A DNA stretch of 64,000 nt from JANMOK01 sp031415055 (lineage in GTDB: Bacteria > Pseudomonadota > Alphaproteobacteria > Rhodobacterales > Rhodobacteraceae). The first letter of the stretch is position 1, and every line of letters begins with the position of its first letter. A program made the position numbers and the translations under genes. The notes under the pieces were generated by a model. It had not been told where the DNA came from, searched no databases, and saw nothing but the letters and a program-made list of their open reading frames with translations. The DNA lies in contig JANOQZ010000031.1 of the NCBI GenBank assembly GCA_031415055.1, positions 1 through 64,000 on the forward strand, given 5' to 3'. This document shows, in pieces, positions 33,924 to 43,370 of the stretch.

Positions 33924-35132
33924 TTACGCCGGACGCTGCAATGATACCTGCGTTACGTCCGTTGTGCCAGATTTGAAACAAGCCGCGCAGGAAGTGAGGT
34001 AAAAATTCCACATCCGGGCAAATCTTTCGTCAAATCCCATCGCGGCAATCTCGTCCCATCGGGCGTTAAAGCGCAGCCGCCATTCACGCAAAGTCAGCGA
34101 ATAGGATTGACCAAACTCGATGGAACCAATCCGCTGCAAACCCGCCTTGGCGATCTGTGCGTTCAAAGCCGAGGGACTGGGCAACATGCCGCCGGGAAAG
34201 ATGTATTTCTGTATGAAATCAACGCTTTGCTTGTATCCTTCGAACAGCGGGTCGGCAATGGTAATCACTTGCAAACTCGCCTTAGCCCCCGGTTTCAACC
34301 GCTCGCGCACCGTGCTGAAATAGGTCGGCCAATACTTTTCACCGACCGCTTCAAACATCTCGATCGAGGCAATCCCATCGTAAACCCCACGCTCGTCACG
34401 ATAATCCCGCAAAGCAATTTCAACCTTTTCGTTCAAGCCCGCCTTGAACATCCTCTCTTGCGCAAAGTCGAATTGTTCTTTGGAAATCGTCAACGCTGTC
34501 ACTTTTGCGCCACGCGTACCCGCCGCATATTCGGCAAAACCACCCCAACCGCAACCAATCTCCAACACATGCTGACCCTCCGCGACGCCGATACCATCAC
34601 AGATCGACGCATATTTGCGGCCCTGCGCCTCGGACAAATCCATCACACCCGCGCCAAACAAGGCCGAGGAATAGGTCATCGTCTCATCCAGCCAAGCCCG
34701 GTAAAACTTGTTGCCCAGATCATAGTGGTAAGCGATGTTCTTCGCCGCCTGCCCGCGCGAATTGCTTTGCAACCAATAGCGCGCTTTCTCATAGGCTTGC
34801 ACCAATCCCGCGCCAAACCGCTGCCGCGACACCACCTGATTGCTCATCAACAAAACGTCCAGCAAAGCCTGCAAATCCGGGCTTTCCCACCAGCCTTCCA
34901 TATAGGCCTCGGCAAACCCCAACTCGCCCTCTCGTGCTACCCGCGCGAACATCTCGGGGTTTTTCACGTCCATCACGGCAACCGGTCCCGGCTGTTTGCC
35001 GTCCACCCGAAACACCCGCCCGCCGGGCAACAGAATATCCACCGACCCAGCTTTGATCGATTTCAGATATTCAAACGTTGTCGAAAACCACCGCGGCAAC
35101 CCCGCTTGGCCCTTGGTTGATGTAAGCAGCAT
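33924..35132 (-). CDS. cfa: cyclopropane-fatty-acyl-phospholipid synthase
   Basis: A 402-residue SAM-dependent lipid methyltransferase. The SAM site is VLEIGCGWGGFAEYAA; before it comes YHYDLGNKFYRAWLDETMTY, the CFA-specific active-site stretch, then ASIEMFEAVGEKYW, YIFPGGMLPS and FARMWNFYLTSCAACFKSG. It converts cis-unsaturated phospholipid chains to cyclopropane forms. The open frame starts earlier with TTG at 35195, overlapping the photolyase stop; the ATG at 35132 fits the family start. It is the downstream gene of the photolyase. Confidence 0.88.
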   Translation of the reverse strand: MLLTSTKGQAGLPRWFSTTFEYLKSIKAGSVDILLPGGRVFRVDGKQPGPVAVMDVKNPEMFARVAREGELGFAEAYMEGWWESPDLQALLDVLLMSNQVVSRQRFGAGLVQAYEKARYWLQSNSRGQAAKNIAYHYDLGNKFYRAWLDETMTYSSALFGAGVMDLSEAQGRKYASICDGIGVAEGQHVLEIGCGWGGFAEYAAGTRGAKVTALTISKEQFDFAQERMFKAGLNEKVEIALRDYRDERGVYDGIASIEMFEAVGEKYWPTYFSTVRERLKPGAKASLQVITIADPLFEGYKQSVDFIQKYIFPGGMLPSPSALNAQIAKAGLQRIGSIEFGQSYSLTLREWRLRFNARWDEIAAMGFDERFARMWNFYLTSCAACFKSGTTDVTQVSLQRPA

Positions 35133-35187
35133 CGCACCACCCAGACTCACATTTCCACCAATCCCGATTTTTTGCCTGATTTGCGAT

Positions 35188-36557
35188 TCATGCAACAGTT
35201 TTCGTCATTTCCCCAAAAGCCGCCAACGCCCGTTTCCGCCCTTCAGCCAGCGAAACCACTGGCACCAGTCCGTCACGCGACCCGTCCCAACCCCTCGGAA
35301 CAGCCGCTGCAAATGCCTCAGCACCCTCGCCCGCCAACCAATACCGCCGATATTGCCCACCCAAATCAAACTTTTCCGCCTGCAAATCCGGGTTGAACAC
35401 TCGAAAAAACGGTGCCGAATCCGGCCCTGATCCCGCCACCCATTGCCACCCCAAAGCATTCGATGCCGGGTCCCAATCCGTCAGACACTCGGCAAACCAA
35501 GCAGCCCCAATGCGCCAATCGGTCAGCAAATGTTTGGTCAGAAATGACGCCACCACCATCCGCACCCGGTTGTGCATCCGCCCGGTGACATACATCTCGC
35601 GCATTCCGGCATCGACCAGATCAACCCCGCTCATCCCGCGCCGCCACCTTTCGGCATCCGCGTTATCGCCGCGCCAAGCAAACCCATCCCACCCTTCGCG
35701 CCAATTTCGCGTCGCCAAGTGCGGGGTGTGATACAGCAGATGCCACGCAAACTCGCGCCAAACCAGCTCCTGCAAAAACTTCTCCGCCCCTGGAATCCCA
35801 GTCTGTAAAGCAGCCATCCCCGCCACCCAAACCCGCGCTGGCGCAATTTCACCCCAAGCCAAATTCTCCGACAGTCCCGAACCAACATCCCGATCCGGAA
35901 AATCCCGCCCAATCGCATATTGCGGCAACTTTTCGGCGATAAACCGCGCCAGCCTCGGCAACGCCGCTTCTTCACCCACACAAGCGAACCGCGCCAACCC
36001 CACCGCGCCACGCCCAACGCCTCGGTCCAATCCCCAATCTTCCAACCGATCGGAAACCGGCCAAGCAACAGGCGAAACCAACCGCCCCGGTGCCGCCAGC
36101 AACCCCGCAACCTCACGCCGTTTCACCGCATTCCAAAACGCCGTGTAAACCTTGAATACCCCGCCCGCCCCCGTGGCCACCTCCCAAGGTTCCCACAACA
36201 AAGCCCCCGGATATGAAACCGCCCCCGCAACCGTCGCCTTTAACCCTGTGTCCCGCGCAACCGCCTGATACCCTCGCATCCAATGAACCGAAGTAGCACC
36301 GCTCTCTCTAACCAGCCCCCGCAACACGCTCAGAGCTGCCCGCGCCGCAGCACCAACCGACTGCCCAAACCCTCCAACCGCGCTGCCAAATCCGCAATCG
36401 AGCACCCCAGCCGCCACTTGGCCGCCGCCCCCAATGCCTCGCAAGTTTCATCGAAAACAAGCACCGGCAAAACTGGCCCGCCTGCGGCCATGGCTCCTGC
36501 CAAAGCCGCATTATCCGCCAGTCGCAAATCGCGGCGAAACCAGACAATCGCGGTCAA
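35188..36557 (-). pseudogene. phr: deoxyribodipyrimidine photolyase with one frameshift
   Basis: A class I CPD photolyase in two frames. The N-terminal part reads LTAIVWFRRDLRLADNAALA through LVLRRGQ and stops at about 36330. The rest continues in another frame from ALSVLRGLVRESGATSVHW through LPQYAIGRDFPD, EFAWHLLYHTPHLATRNW, TGRMHNRVRMVVASFLTKHLL (FAD/DNA site) and WQWVAGSGPDSAPFFRVFNP. Restoring one base near 36335 would give a full-length enzyme of about 456 residues. This could be a true mutation or a sequencing error. It starts with TTG overlapping the upstream stop (TTGA). Confidence 0.8.
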
Positions 36558-37777
36558 AGAACGCGGTCCAGTCCTGCGATCAACCGCGCCACATCTTCGG
36601 CCGAAGTGTAATGCACAAAACTCATCCGCAAAACGCCGTGCCACGGATCAATCCCCAATCCCTGCAAAACCCGCACCGCATAAAAATCCCCACCCCAACA
36701 ATTTACCCCCAATTTACCCAACTCCACCGAAATCTCTTCCCCCGGCCGCGCCGCCAGAACCGCCACCGTCGGCACCCTCGCACCGGCAACCGCTGGCCCG
36801 ATCAACCGCAAATCGTTTCGACCACGCAGATACCCCAATAGCGGTTCCAACACCCGTTGCTCGGCTTCTGACTGCAATTTCAAAACCCTCGCGGCCCGAA
36901 CGGGCGCCCCAACTTCATCGCCAAAATGCCGCACATGCACCGTGTCCACATAATCCGCCATCCCCGCACAAGCGGCAATCTGTGCATGATCTGGCCCTGC
37001 CGGTGTGAACCTTTTTCCTGCCAAATCACCGTTGAAGTAGTGCCCCTGATTGGGCAATCGCGCATTCAAACCCGCCCGCAAAACCATAATCCCCTGATGC
37101 GGCCCATAAGCTTTATAGGCGGAAAACAAATACACGTCCGCCCCCAATTCCCCGACATTGGGAAAACCGTGCGGCACGAAACTGACGCCATCCACACAAG
37201 CCACCGCGCCAACGCCATGCACCAAATCACAAATCTCGCGCACCGGGTTGATTTCACCGACTACATTGGACACATGCGGAAAACACACCAACTTCACCCG
37301 TTCGTCCAACAACGCAACCAAGCGCTCTAGTGGCAAATGCCCGCTTGCCGGATCGATCTTCCATTCGCGAATCTCAAACTCAAAATCAACCAAACGCCGC
37401 CAAACCCCCGAGTTCGCCTCGTGGTCCTGATTGGTCACAATAATCGCGTCACCTGGCTTCAGCATCGCCCGAAACGCCTGCGCCAAAACGTAAGTATTCG
37501 CGCTGGTCGAAGGTCCAAAGTTTACTTCATCCGGCAAAACCCCCAGCATCGCCGCCAGCCGATCCCGCGCCTCGTCCATCTCGGCCCCACCAAGTCGCGC
37601 CGCCTCGTAAGGCGCATAGGGCTGCACCTTGCGTTCACGGTAAAACCGTCCCAGCCGGTCAATCACCTGCCCACAGGCAAACGACCCGCCCGCATTCTCA
37701 AAAAACACCTGACCCTGCAACGACGGTTCGGCAAACGCCGGAAACTGCGCCCGCACAAATTCCAAATCCAGTTTCAT
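36554..37777 (-). CDS. class V PLP aminotransferase (cysteine desulfurase-like)
   Basis: A 407-residue fold-type I enzyme: FFENAGGSFACGQVIDRL (start), GPSTSANTYVLAQAFR, NQDHEANSGVWRR (His stacking), VACVDGVSFVPHGF (Asp), and YLFSAYKAYGPHQGIMVLR (PLP-Lys). It lacks a conserved active-site cysteine loop in the usual place, so it is better called a desulfurase-like aminotransferase than SufS/IscS. The ATG at 37777 has GGAG eight bases upstream. Its stop overlaps the photolyase start by four bases, so the two are coupled. Confidence 0.78.
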   Translation of the reverse strand: MKLDLEFVRAQFPAFAEPSLQGQVFFENAGGSFACGQVIDRLGRFYRERKVQPYAPYEAARLGGAEMDEARDRLAAMLGVLPDEVNFGPSTSANTYVLAQAFRAMLKPGDAIIVTNQDHEANSGVWRRLVDFEFEIREWKIDPASGHLPLERLVALLDERVKLVCFPHVSNVVGEINPVREICDLVHGVGAVACVDGVSFVPHGFPNVGELGADVYLFSAYKAYGPHQGIMVLRAGLNARLPNQGHYFNGDLAGKRFTPAGPDHAQIAACAGMADYVDTVHVRHFGDEVGAPVRAARVLKLQSEAEQRVLEPLLGYLRGRNDLRLIGPAVAGARVPTVAVLAARPGEEISVELGKLGVNCWGGDFYAVRVLQGLGIDPWHGVLRMSFVHYTSAEDVARLIAGLDRVL

Positions 37778-37818
37778 TCTCGAAACTCCAGTTTCAGGGT
37801 TCCCCAAATACTCAAATC

Positions 37819-38805
37819 CTATGCCCTGACATCCACCACCACCCGCCCGCGCACCTGCCCCGCCAAGATCGCCCGCCCCAGCTCCGGCAAATCCGCCAAA
37901 ACCGCCGGGACCACCATTGCTTCCAGCTTCGCCATCGGCATCTCTCGCGCCAATCGATCCCACGCCACAAGCCGAGACTCAAACGGCTCCATTACCGATT
38001 CAATCCCCAGCAAATTCACCCCGCGCAAAATGAACGGCACCACCGACGCCGGCAAATCTGCCCCGCCCGCCAAACCAACCGCCGCAACCGAAGCGCGATA
38101 TTTCATCTGCCCCAAAACCCGCGCCAGCATCGCCCCGCCAACGCTGTCGATACACCCTGCCCAGCTCTCGGACTCCAACTTCCGCGCCGAAACTTCCGCC
38201 AACTCACCCCGCGCCACTACCCGCGCGGCCCCCAACCCCAGCAGATACCCCGCATCGCGCCCAGACACCGCCACAACCTCGTGCCCAAGCGCCGCCAGCA
38301 AGGCCACCGCCACCGAGCCAACGCCGCCCGAAGCCCCAGTCACCAGCACTGGCCCATGCCCGAGCTGCAATCCATGCGCCTCCAGCGCCTGAACCGCCAG
38401 CATCGCCGTCAACCCCGCCGTCCCCAGCGCCATCGCCCAACGTGTATCCCTGCCCTCCGGCAGCGGTACCAGCCAATCTGCCCTGACCCGGGCAACCTGC
38501 GAATACCCGCCCCAATGCGCCTCGCCCACGCGCCAGCCGGTGCAGATCACCTTATCGCCAACCGTATAACGCCCGTCCGAACTGGCACGTACAACACCCG
38601 CAAAATCCACCCCCGGCACATGCGGAAATTTCCGCACCAACCCACCGCCAGACCCAAGACACAGCCCGTCTTTGTAATTCAGCGTCGAATACTCCACGGC
38701 CACAGTCACTTCTCCATCGGGCAGGTCACTCAACTCAAGCAACCGCACCCCTGACGACGTCGCCCCCGCCGCATCCCGATCCACCACCAAAGCGCGAAAT
38801 CCCAT
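37819..38805 (-). CDS. acuI: acrylyl-CoA reductase/YhdH-type quinone oxidoreductase (AcuI-like)
   Basis: A 328-residue zinc-free MDR enzyme. NADPH is bound by GPVLVTGASGGVGSVAVALL; VEYSTLNYKDGLCL, HVPGVDFAGVV and GWRVGEAHWGGYSQVARV are typical of YhdH/AcuI. AcuI reduces acryloyl-CoA to propionyl-CoA and is common in roseobacters that degrade DMSP. Specificity within the family cannot be proved by eye. The ATG at 38805 follows GGGGAAGAG; a longer frame begins at 38820. It is downstream of the OYE-type gene. Confidence 0.78.
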   Translation of the reverse strand: MGFRALVVDRDAAGATSSGVRLLELSDLPDGEVTVAVEYSTLNYKDGLCLGSGGGLVRKFPHVPGVDFAGVVRASSDGRYTVGDKVICTGWRVGEAHWGGYSQVARVRADWLVPLPEGRDTRWAMALGTAGLTAMLAVQALEAHGLQLGHGPVLVTGASGGVGSVAVALLAALGHEVVAVSGRDAGYLLGLGAARVVARGELAEVSARKLESESWAGCIDSVGGAMLARVLGQMKYRASVAAVGLAGGADLPASVVPFILRGVNLLGIESVMEPFESRLVAWDRLAREMPMAKLEAMVVPAVLADLPELGRAILAGQVRGRVVVDVRA

Positions 38806-38832
38806 TTCACTCTTCCCCAAATGCCCCCACCC

Positions 38833-40902
38833 TCAAAAACTTGTCTTCCCCGCGACGGCGGGGATCACACATCCTTCAGACCGCAACGCATCATAAATCG
38901 CCGCATGAATATTCCGCCCCGAGACCGCATCGCCAATCCGATAAACCTCAATCCCCTCGCCATCCCAAGATTGCGCGACCCCCGCCATCAACCGCCTATA
39001 ATCCACTTCCCCCAAATTCCGCGACAGTGGCTTCAAATCAAAATACAAGTCCGCCAACGGCAAAGTCCCATGATTCACCACCACCTGATCGACCAGCCGC
39101 GACTGATCCACCGCCCCATAATCGCTGCCCAAAACCGCCCGCAACCGATTGCCCTCGCGCACCACCGCATCCACCCGCAACGCCACCGTGAACACCGCTC
39201 CCAACGGCTGCAACGCCCGAACATAGGGCACAAGATTCATCCCCATCACTTCCGGCGCAAAGGTCCGATCCCTAGTCATGATCTCAACATGACCCCCAGC
39301 ACCCGCAATCACTTCAGCCGCCTGCAACCCCACATGATCGCCTGCATCGTCCCAGATCAGCACCTCTTGCCCCGGCTTCACATCGCCCGATAGAATGTCC
39401 CAAGCCGACACCACCAACTCATTCCCCGACGCAAAAACCTCCGAATCCGCTAAGCCCCCCGTCGCCACGATCACCACATCGGGGGCCAGTGCCAGAACAT
39501 CCGCCGTTTCCGCCCAAACCCCAAACCTGAATTCCACCCCCAGCCGAGCGCATTCCGACATCCGCCAATCGACAATCCCCAGCATATCCTTCTTGCGCGG
39601 ACTCAACGCACACAACCGCACCTGCCCACCCGCCACCTGCGCCGCCTCTAACACCACAACCTCGTGCCCACGTTCCGCCGCAACCCGTGCCGCCTCCAAC
39701 CCCGCCGGTCCCGCGCCCACAATTACAACCCGACGACGCACCGATGCCCGCGCAATCACATGCGGCATCGCCAACTCGCGCCCTGTCGCGGCGTTATGCA
39801 CGCACAAGGCATCGGCACCCTGATAAATCCGGTCCAGACAATAAGTCGCCCCCACACAAGGCCGTATCTCGCCCTCGCGCCCCTCGACGATCTTCTTCAC
39901 AATATGCGGGTCGGCCAAATGCGCCCGTGTCATCCCGACCATATCCAAAAGCCCGTTCGCCACCGCATGCCGCGCCGTTGCCACATCGGAAATCTTCGCG
40001 GCATGAAAGGTCGGAAACCCGGTCGCCGCCCGCATTTCACCGGCGAAATCCAGGTGCGGTGCCGATTTCATCCCCATCAGCGGAATGACCCCAGTCAATG
40101 CCGCATCCGTTTCAATGGTTCCACGAATGATGTTGAGAAAATCAACCAACCCCGAATCCTTCAGTCGCAGCCCAATCTCCATCCCCTCGGCCTTGCCCAC
40201 CCCGCCTTCACGGCTTTCATCCGCCGAAAACCGCACTCCAACAATGAATTCCGCCCCAACCCGCTCCCGAATGGCGCTCAAAACCCGCATCGGAAACCGC
40301 ATCCGGTTTTCCAGCGAGCCTCTGAACGGCGCATCCAACGCATTTAACCCCGGTGACCAAAACGCATCGAGAAGATGCCCATATGCCTCCAGTTCGATCC
40401 CATCCAACCCCGCTGCCTGCATCCGCTCCGCAGCATCGGCATAGTCGCGCGTGATCCGCGCCATATCCCAATCTTCGATCACTTTGGGAAAAGCCCGATG
40501 CGCCGGTTCGCGCGCACCAGAGGCCGAAACAATCGGCAACCAATCGCCGTTTGACCACGACGACCGCCGCCCCAAATGCGTCAATTGAATCATCACCGCC
40601 GCGCCATGTTCGTGACAAGCGTCGGTCAATTCCGCCAGCCAAGGCACCACCTCGTCCTTATAGGCCAGCACATTGTTGAACGCCGGTGGACTATCGCGCG
40701 AAACCACCGCCGACCCCGCCGTCATCGTCAAAGCCACCCCACCCTTGGCCCGTTCCACGTGATACGCCCGGTAGCGTTCCTTGGGCATGCCATCCTCGGG
40801 ATAAGCCGGTTCGTGGCTGGTTGTCATGATCCGATTGCGCAGGGTCAAATGCTTCAACCGATACGGCTGCAACAACGGGTCAATGGATTCGCGTGTTCCC
40901 AT
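38833..40902 (-). CDS. NADH:flavin oxidoreductase, TMADH/2,4-dienoyl-CoA reductase type
   Basis: The protein has 689 residues. An N-terminal FMN barrel of the old yellow enzyme family (residues 1-370: PLLQPYRLKHLTLRNRIMTT, MIQLTHLGRRS, GLDGIELEAYGHLLDAFWSP) is followed by C-x9-C style iron-sulfur ligands (RPCVGATYCLDRIYQG, LCVHNAATGRE) and an NAD(P)/FAD domain (RVVIVGAGPAGLEAARVAAERG). This matches trimethylamine dehydrogenase, dimethylamine dehydrogenase, histamine dehydrogenase and N-methylproline demethylase. The substrate is probably an N-methylated amine, but that is inference. It ends 28 bp before the acuI-like gene. Confidence 0.82.
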   Translation of the reverse strand: MGTRESIDPLLQPYRLKHLTLRNRIMTTSHEPAYPEDGMPKERYRAYHVERAKGGVALTMTAGSAVVSRDSPPAFNNVLAYKDEVVPWLAELTDACHEHGAAVMIQLTHLGRRSSWSNGDWLPIVSASGAREPAHRAFPKVIEDWDMARITRDYADAAERMQAAGLDGIELEAYGHLLDAFWSPGLNALDAPFRGSLENRMRFPMRVLSAIRERVGAEFIVGVRFSADESREGGVGKAEGMEIGLRLKDSGLVDFLNIIRGTIETDAALTGVIPLMGMKSAPHLDFAGEMRAATGFPTFHAAKISDVATARHAVANGLLDMVGMTRAHLADPHIVKKIVEGREGEIRPCVGATYCLDRIYQGADALCVHNAATGRELAMPHVIARASVRRRVVIVGAGPAGLEAARVAAERGHEVVVLEAAQVAGGQVRLCALSPRKKDMLGIVDWRMSECARLGVEFRFGVWAETADVLALAPDVVIVATGGLADSEVFASGNELVVSAWDILSGDVKPGQEVLIWDDAGDHVGLQAAEVIAGAGGHVEIMTRDRTFAPEVMGMNLVPYVRALQPLGAVFTVALRVDAVVREGNRLRAVLGSDYGAVDQSRLVDQVVVNHGTLPLADLYFDLKPLSRNLGEVDYRRLMAGVAQSWDGEGIEVYRIGDAVSGRNIHAAIYDALRSEGCVIPAVAGKTSF

Positions 40903-40983
40903 AGCTCAAACACTAACGCCCGAATTCATGCCTGTGTAGAGTGCGTGAATTCACGCACCACTCAACCTCAATTTTCGGAAATA

Positions 40984-41059
40984 TGGTGCCCGGGGGCGGA
41001 TTTGAACCACCGACACGCGGATTTTCAGTCAGCTGCTCTACCCCTGAGCTACCCGGGCA
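40984..41059 (-). tRNA. tRNA-Phe (GAA)
   Basis: The 76-nt gene on the minus strand has acceptor TGCCCGG/CCGGGCA, D-loop GCTCAGGGGTAGAGC, anticodon loop CTGAAAA (GAA), T-loop GGTTCAAATCC and an encoded CCA. It sits between the OYE-type gene and yacG. Confidence 0.95.
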
Positions 41060-41145
41060 CACCCACGCGCCAAAGCCCGCAAGTTCGGGCGTTCTAAGGC
41101 ACCGGGTATGCTCTGTCCAGTGCGAATTCGGCGAAATTCGCGACG

Positions 41146-41319
41146 CTAATTCAACCGTTCCGGCTTCTGCTCAACCGGCACATCGCCTTCGGGTTCATCG
41201 TCACCCGGTATCACATAGCGCCCGGTCAGCCACTTGCCCAAATCAACGTCGGCGCAGCGTTTCGAACAAAACGGCCGATATTTCGGATCAGTTTCCTTGG
41301 CACAAATCGGGCAGGTCAT
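41146..41319 (-). CDS. yacG: DNA gyrase inhibitor YacG (zinc-ribbon)
   Basis: A 57-residue protein: CPICAKE...CSKRCADVDL gives the four zinc cysteines (C-x2-C, C-x3-C), followed by GKWLTGRYVIPG, the YacG signature. YacG binds gyrase and blocks it in E. coli. The ATG overlaps the stop of the RNase E/G-like gene (ATGA), so it is coupled to it. It is last in the hisD-to-yacG operon. Confidence 0.9.
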   Translation of the reverse strand: MTCPICAKETDPKYRPFCSKRCADVDLGKWLTGRYVIPGDDEPEGDVPVEQKPERLN

Positions 41320-42371
41320 AAGCCCAACTCTACCAATGGACGTCTCTCTCTTTTCCGATTCAATTCCAGGTGCCCCAGCGGTGTCCAGCCGGCAACCGAG
41401 GTTTCCACCGGGTCCGATTTCAAGGCCGACCCAAGACTCTTTTCAATTTGCAATCGGTCCTTTTTACTCAAAGCGGCAAAATCAATCACGATCTTGCCGC
41501 CCAGCCCGCGCAATCGCAACTGCCGGGGAATGTCATGTGCGGCGGCGATATTGGCCCGCAACGTGGCGCTTGGCGAAAAATCACCGCCGGAATTGACGTC
41601 GATGGCAACCAAAGCCTTGGTCGCTTCCACACTCATCCAAGCACCGCCAACCAAATCCACGTCGGGTCGGCGCAAGGCCTCGATCGCCTCCCAAACCCCC
41701 AGCCGGTCCAAAGAATGCTCGCCCTCGAACACATCATCGGGCGCAACATCGCTCCATTCGCTCCAAGCCCGCATCGCCGCCCCTTCGCCGTCCAACAGCA
41801 ACGCTGGTTCGCGTCCCGTAACGTCAGCCAAAATGGATTCAGCTACTTCGCGCATCTGCGCCACATCTTCAGCAATCGCGGTTTCATCGACCCAAGCGCA
41901 GGACGACCGCAAGATCAGCCCTAACCCTTCATCGGCACCCAACATCGCCGCTTGTGCCACTGCCGACAGCCGCTCGCGCAGAGCTTCATCACGCACCCGG
42001 CGCGAGATATTCAGCCCCGCCGCGCCCGGCGTCACAATCGCATGGCGCGACTTGAATATTAGCCGCGTGCTAACCGGCACTGCTTTGCCCGCCTCTGCCA
42101 AAGTAGCAACCTGCACCAACACGGGTTTGCCCGGCGCAAGGCCGCTGGTCTCGCGCAGAAACCCCATCTGCCCATCGGCAAGCCGCACCATCGCACCGTT
42201 CAAACCCTTGGCCAGCCGATCCGGCACGCCGCGATAAATCGCACCCAATCGCGGCTGTAAATCACCTTCGGCCAGGTCGAAAAACAAATCCTCCAGCCGC
42301 CCGTCCACGACCAAAGCCGCGATCTCGCGGCCGTGGCTCATCGGCTCAATCAGGATCGCGCGACCTTTCAT
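41316..42371 (-). CDS. ribonuclease E/G family protein, short form
   Basis: A 351-residue protein with the RNase E/G catalytic core: an S1-like N-domain (GAIYRGVPDRLAKGLNGAMVRLADGQMGFL), the metal-site strand ALVAIDVNSGGDFSP, and LGGKIVIDFAALSKKDRLQIEK. The terminal zinc-link and scaffold domains of full RNase E/G (about 450-1000 residues) are absent. Members of this short form occur in the same operon in Rhodobacterales and are annotated as Rne/Rng-like. The start is the ATG at 42371, overlapping the maf stop. Confidence 0.8.
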   Translation of the reverse strand: MKGRAILIEPMSHGREIAALVVDGRLEDLFFDLAEGDLQPRLGAIYRGVPDRLAKGLNGAMVRLADGQMGFLRETSGLAPGKPVLVQVATLAEAGKAVPVSTRLIFKSRHAIVTPGAAGLNISRRVRDEALRERLSAVAQAAMLGADEGLGLILRSSCAWVDETAIAEDVAQMREVAESILADVTGREPALLLDGEGAAMRAWSEWSDVAPDDVFEGEHSLDRLGVWEAIEALRRPDVDLVGGAWMSVEATKALVAIDVNSGGDFSPSATLRANIAAAHDIPRQLRLRGLGGKIVIDFAALSKKDRLQIEKSLGSALKSDPVETSVAGWTPLGHLELNRKRERRPLVELGL

Positions 42372-42946
42372 GCCAACTCCAATGCCACTGGATAGCCCGC
42401 GCCCTTTAGCAAAGCGACAGTTTCCGCCAACGGTAGTCCGACAATCGCGCTATATGACCCGCCAATCCACGGGATCAAAGCCGAGGCCAGCCCCTGAATT
42501 GCATAGCCACCCGCGCGTCCCCGCCATTCCATCGAGCGAAGATAGGCCGAAATCTCCGCATCCGAAAGCTGTTTGAACTTGACGTCGCTTTCCACCACCC
42601 GGCTCCAAACTTTGTCGCCCAGTTTCACAGCGACCGCCGTGATAACCTTGTGGCGTCGACCTGACATTAACAGCAAAAACTGCGCTGCCTGCGACGCATC
42701 AACCGGCTTGCCCAAAATCCGGCGGCCCACGGCAACCGTCGTATCTGCCGCCAGCACAATATCGTCAGTCCCAGCCGACACTGCCGCGACTTTCTCCAAA
42801 GCAATGCGCAAGCAATAGGGCCGCGGCAATTCACCCTTGCCCGGTTCCTCATCGATTTCAGGAGAGGAAATGAGATCGGGCACAATGCCAATCTGCGCCA
42901 GTAATTCACGCCTGCGGGGCGAAGCTGACCCCAGGATCAGGCGCAT
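42368..42946 (-). CDS. maf: Maf-like nucleotide pyrophosphatase
   Basis: A 192-residue protein with LILGSASPRRRELLAQIG (nucleotide loop), VLAADTTVAVGRRILGKP, GRAGGYAIQGLASALI and GSYSAIVGLPLAETVALL. It hydrolyses non-canonical or modified nucleoside triphosphates and affects septation. It lies 3 bp after infA and overlaps the RNase-like gene by four bases. Confidence 0.9.
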   Translation of the reverse strand: MRLILGSASPRRRELLAQIGIVPDLISSPEIDEEPGKGELPRPYCLRIALEKVAAVSAGTDDIVLAADTTVAVGRRILGKPVDASQAAQFLLLMSGRRHKVITAVAVKLGDKVWSRVVESDVKFKQLSDAEISAYLRSMEWRGRAGGYAIQGLASALIPWIGGSYSAIVGLPLAETVALLKGAGYPVALELA

Positions 42947-42949
42947 CGA

Positions 42950-43168
42950 TCACTTGAACCGATAATTGATCCGGCCTTTGGTCAGATCATAGGGCGTCAT
43001 TTCGACCTGCACCTTGTCGCCAGCCAGCACCCGAATGCGGTTCTTGCGCATCTTGCCAGCGGTATGGGCGATGATGACATGGCCGTTCTCAAGCTCTACC
43101 CGAAAGGTTGCGTTCGGCAATAATTCCGTCACCATCCCGGGAAATTCGAGAAGTTCTTCTTTGGCCAT
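42950..43168 (-). CDS. infA: translation initiation factor IF-1
   Basis: A 72-residue S1/OB-fold protein, the normal IF-1 length: MAKEELLEFPGMVTELLPNA, then LENGHVIIAHTAGKMRKNRI and DKVQVEMTPYDLTKGRINYR. It binds the ribosomal A site during initiation. An open frame extends upstream to 43267, but the ATG at 43168 is the family start. Confidence 0.97.
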   Translation of the reverse strand: MAKEELLEFPGMVTELLPNATFRVELENGHVIIAHTAGKMRKNRIRVLAGDKVQVEMTPYDLTKGRINYRFK

Positions 43169-43266
43169 GCTTGCTCCAAAATGGCTGCGTTTTTGCGTGT
43201 CCAAGCTGACGCCCGGTTGCGAGGCGGATACATGGCCTTGTTGGGCCATAAGTTCAAGACAATTCA

Positions 43267-43370
43267 TGAAAGCATTTCAGGCAAAAGTGGGAACCGGTTT
43301 TGCCGCCCGAAATGCGTAAATTGGAACATCGCAGAGCGGTTCAGACGATACTGTGATCGTCCGAACCGCT
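43267..43370. repeat. dispersed intergenic repeat, copy 2
   Basis: About 100 bp match the copy at 6853, with shared AACCGGTTTT and CCCGAAATGCGTAAATT. Its 3' half is a clear inverted repeat: GAGCGGTTCAGACGAT near 43334 pairs with ATCGTCCGAACCGCTC before 43370, the LMW phosphatase stop. This might also terminate transcription. Confidence 0.62.

Noticed and set aside
41316..42371. Calling the short RNase E/G-like protein a truncated pseudogene
   Set aside because: The short form is coupled at both ends by four-base overlaps and sits in a conserved operon, so it is probably a normal family variant.
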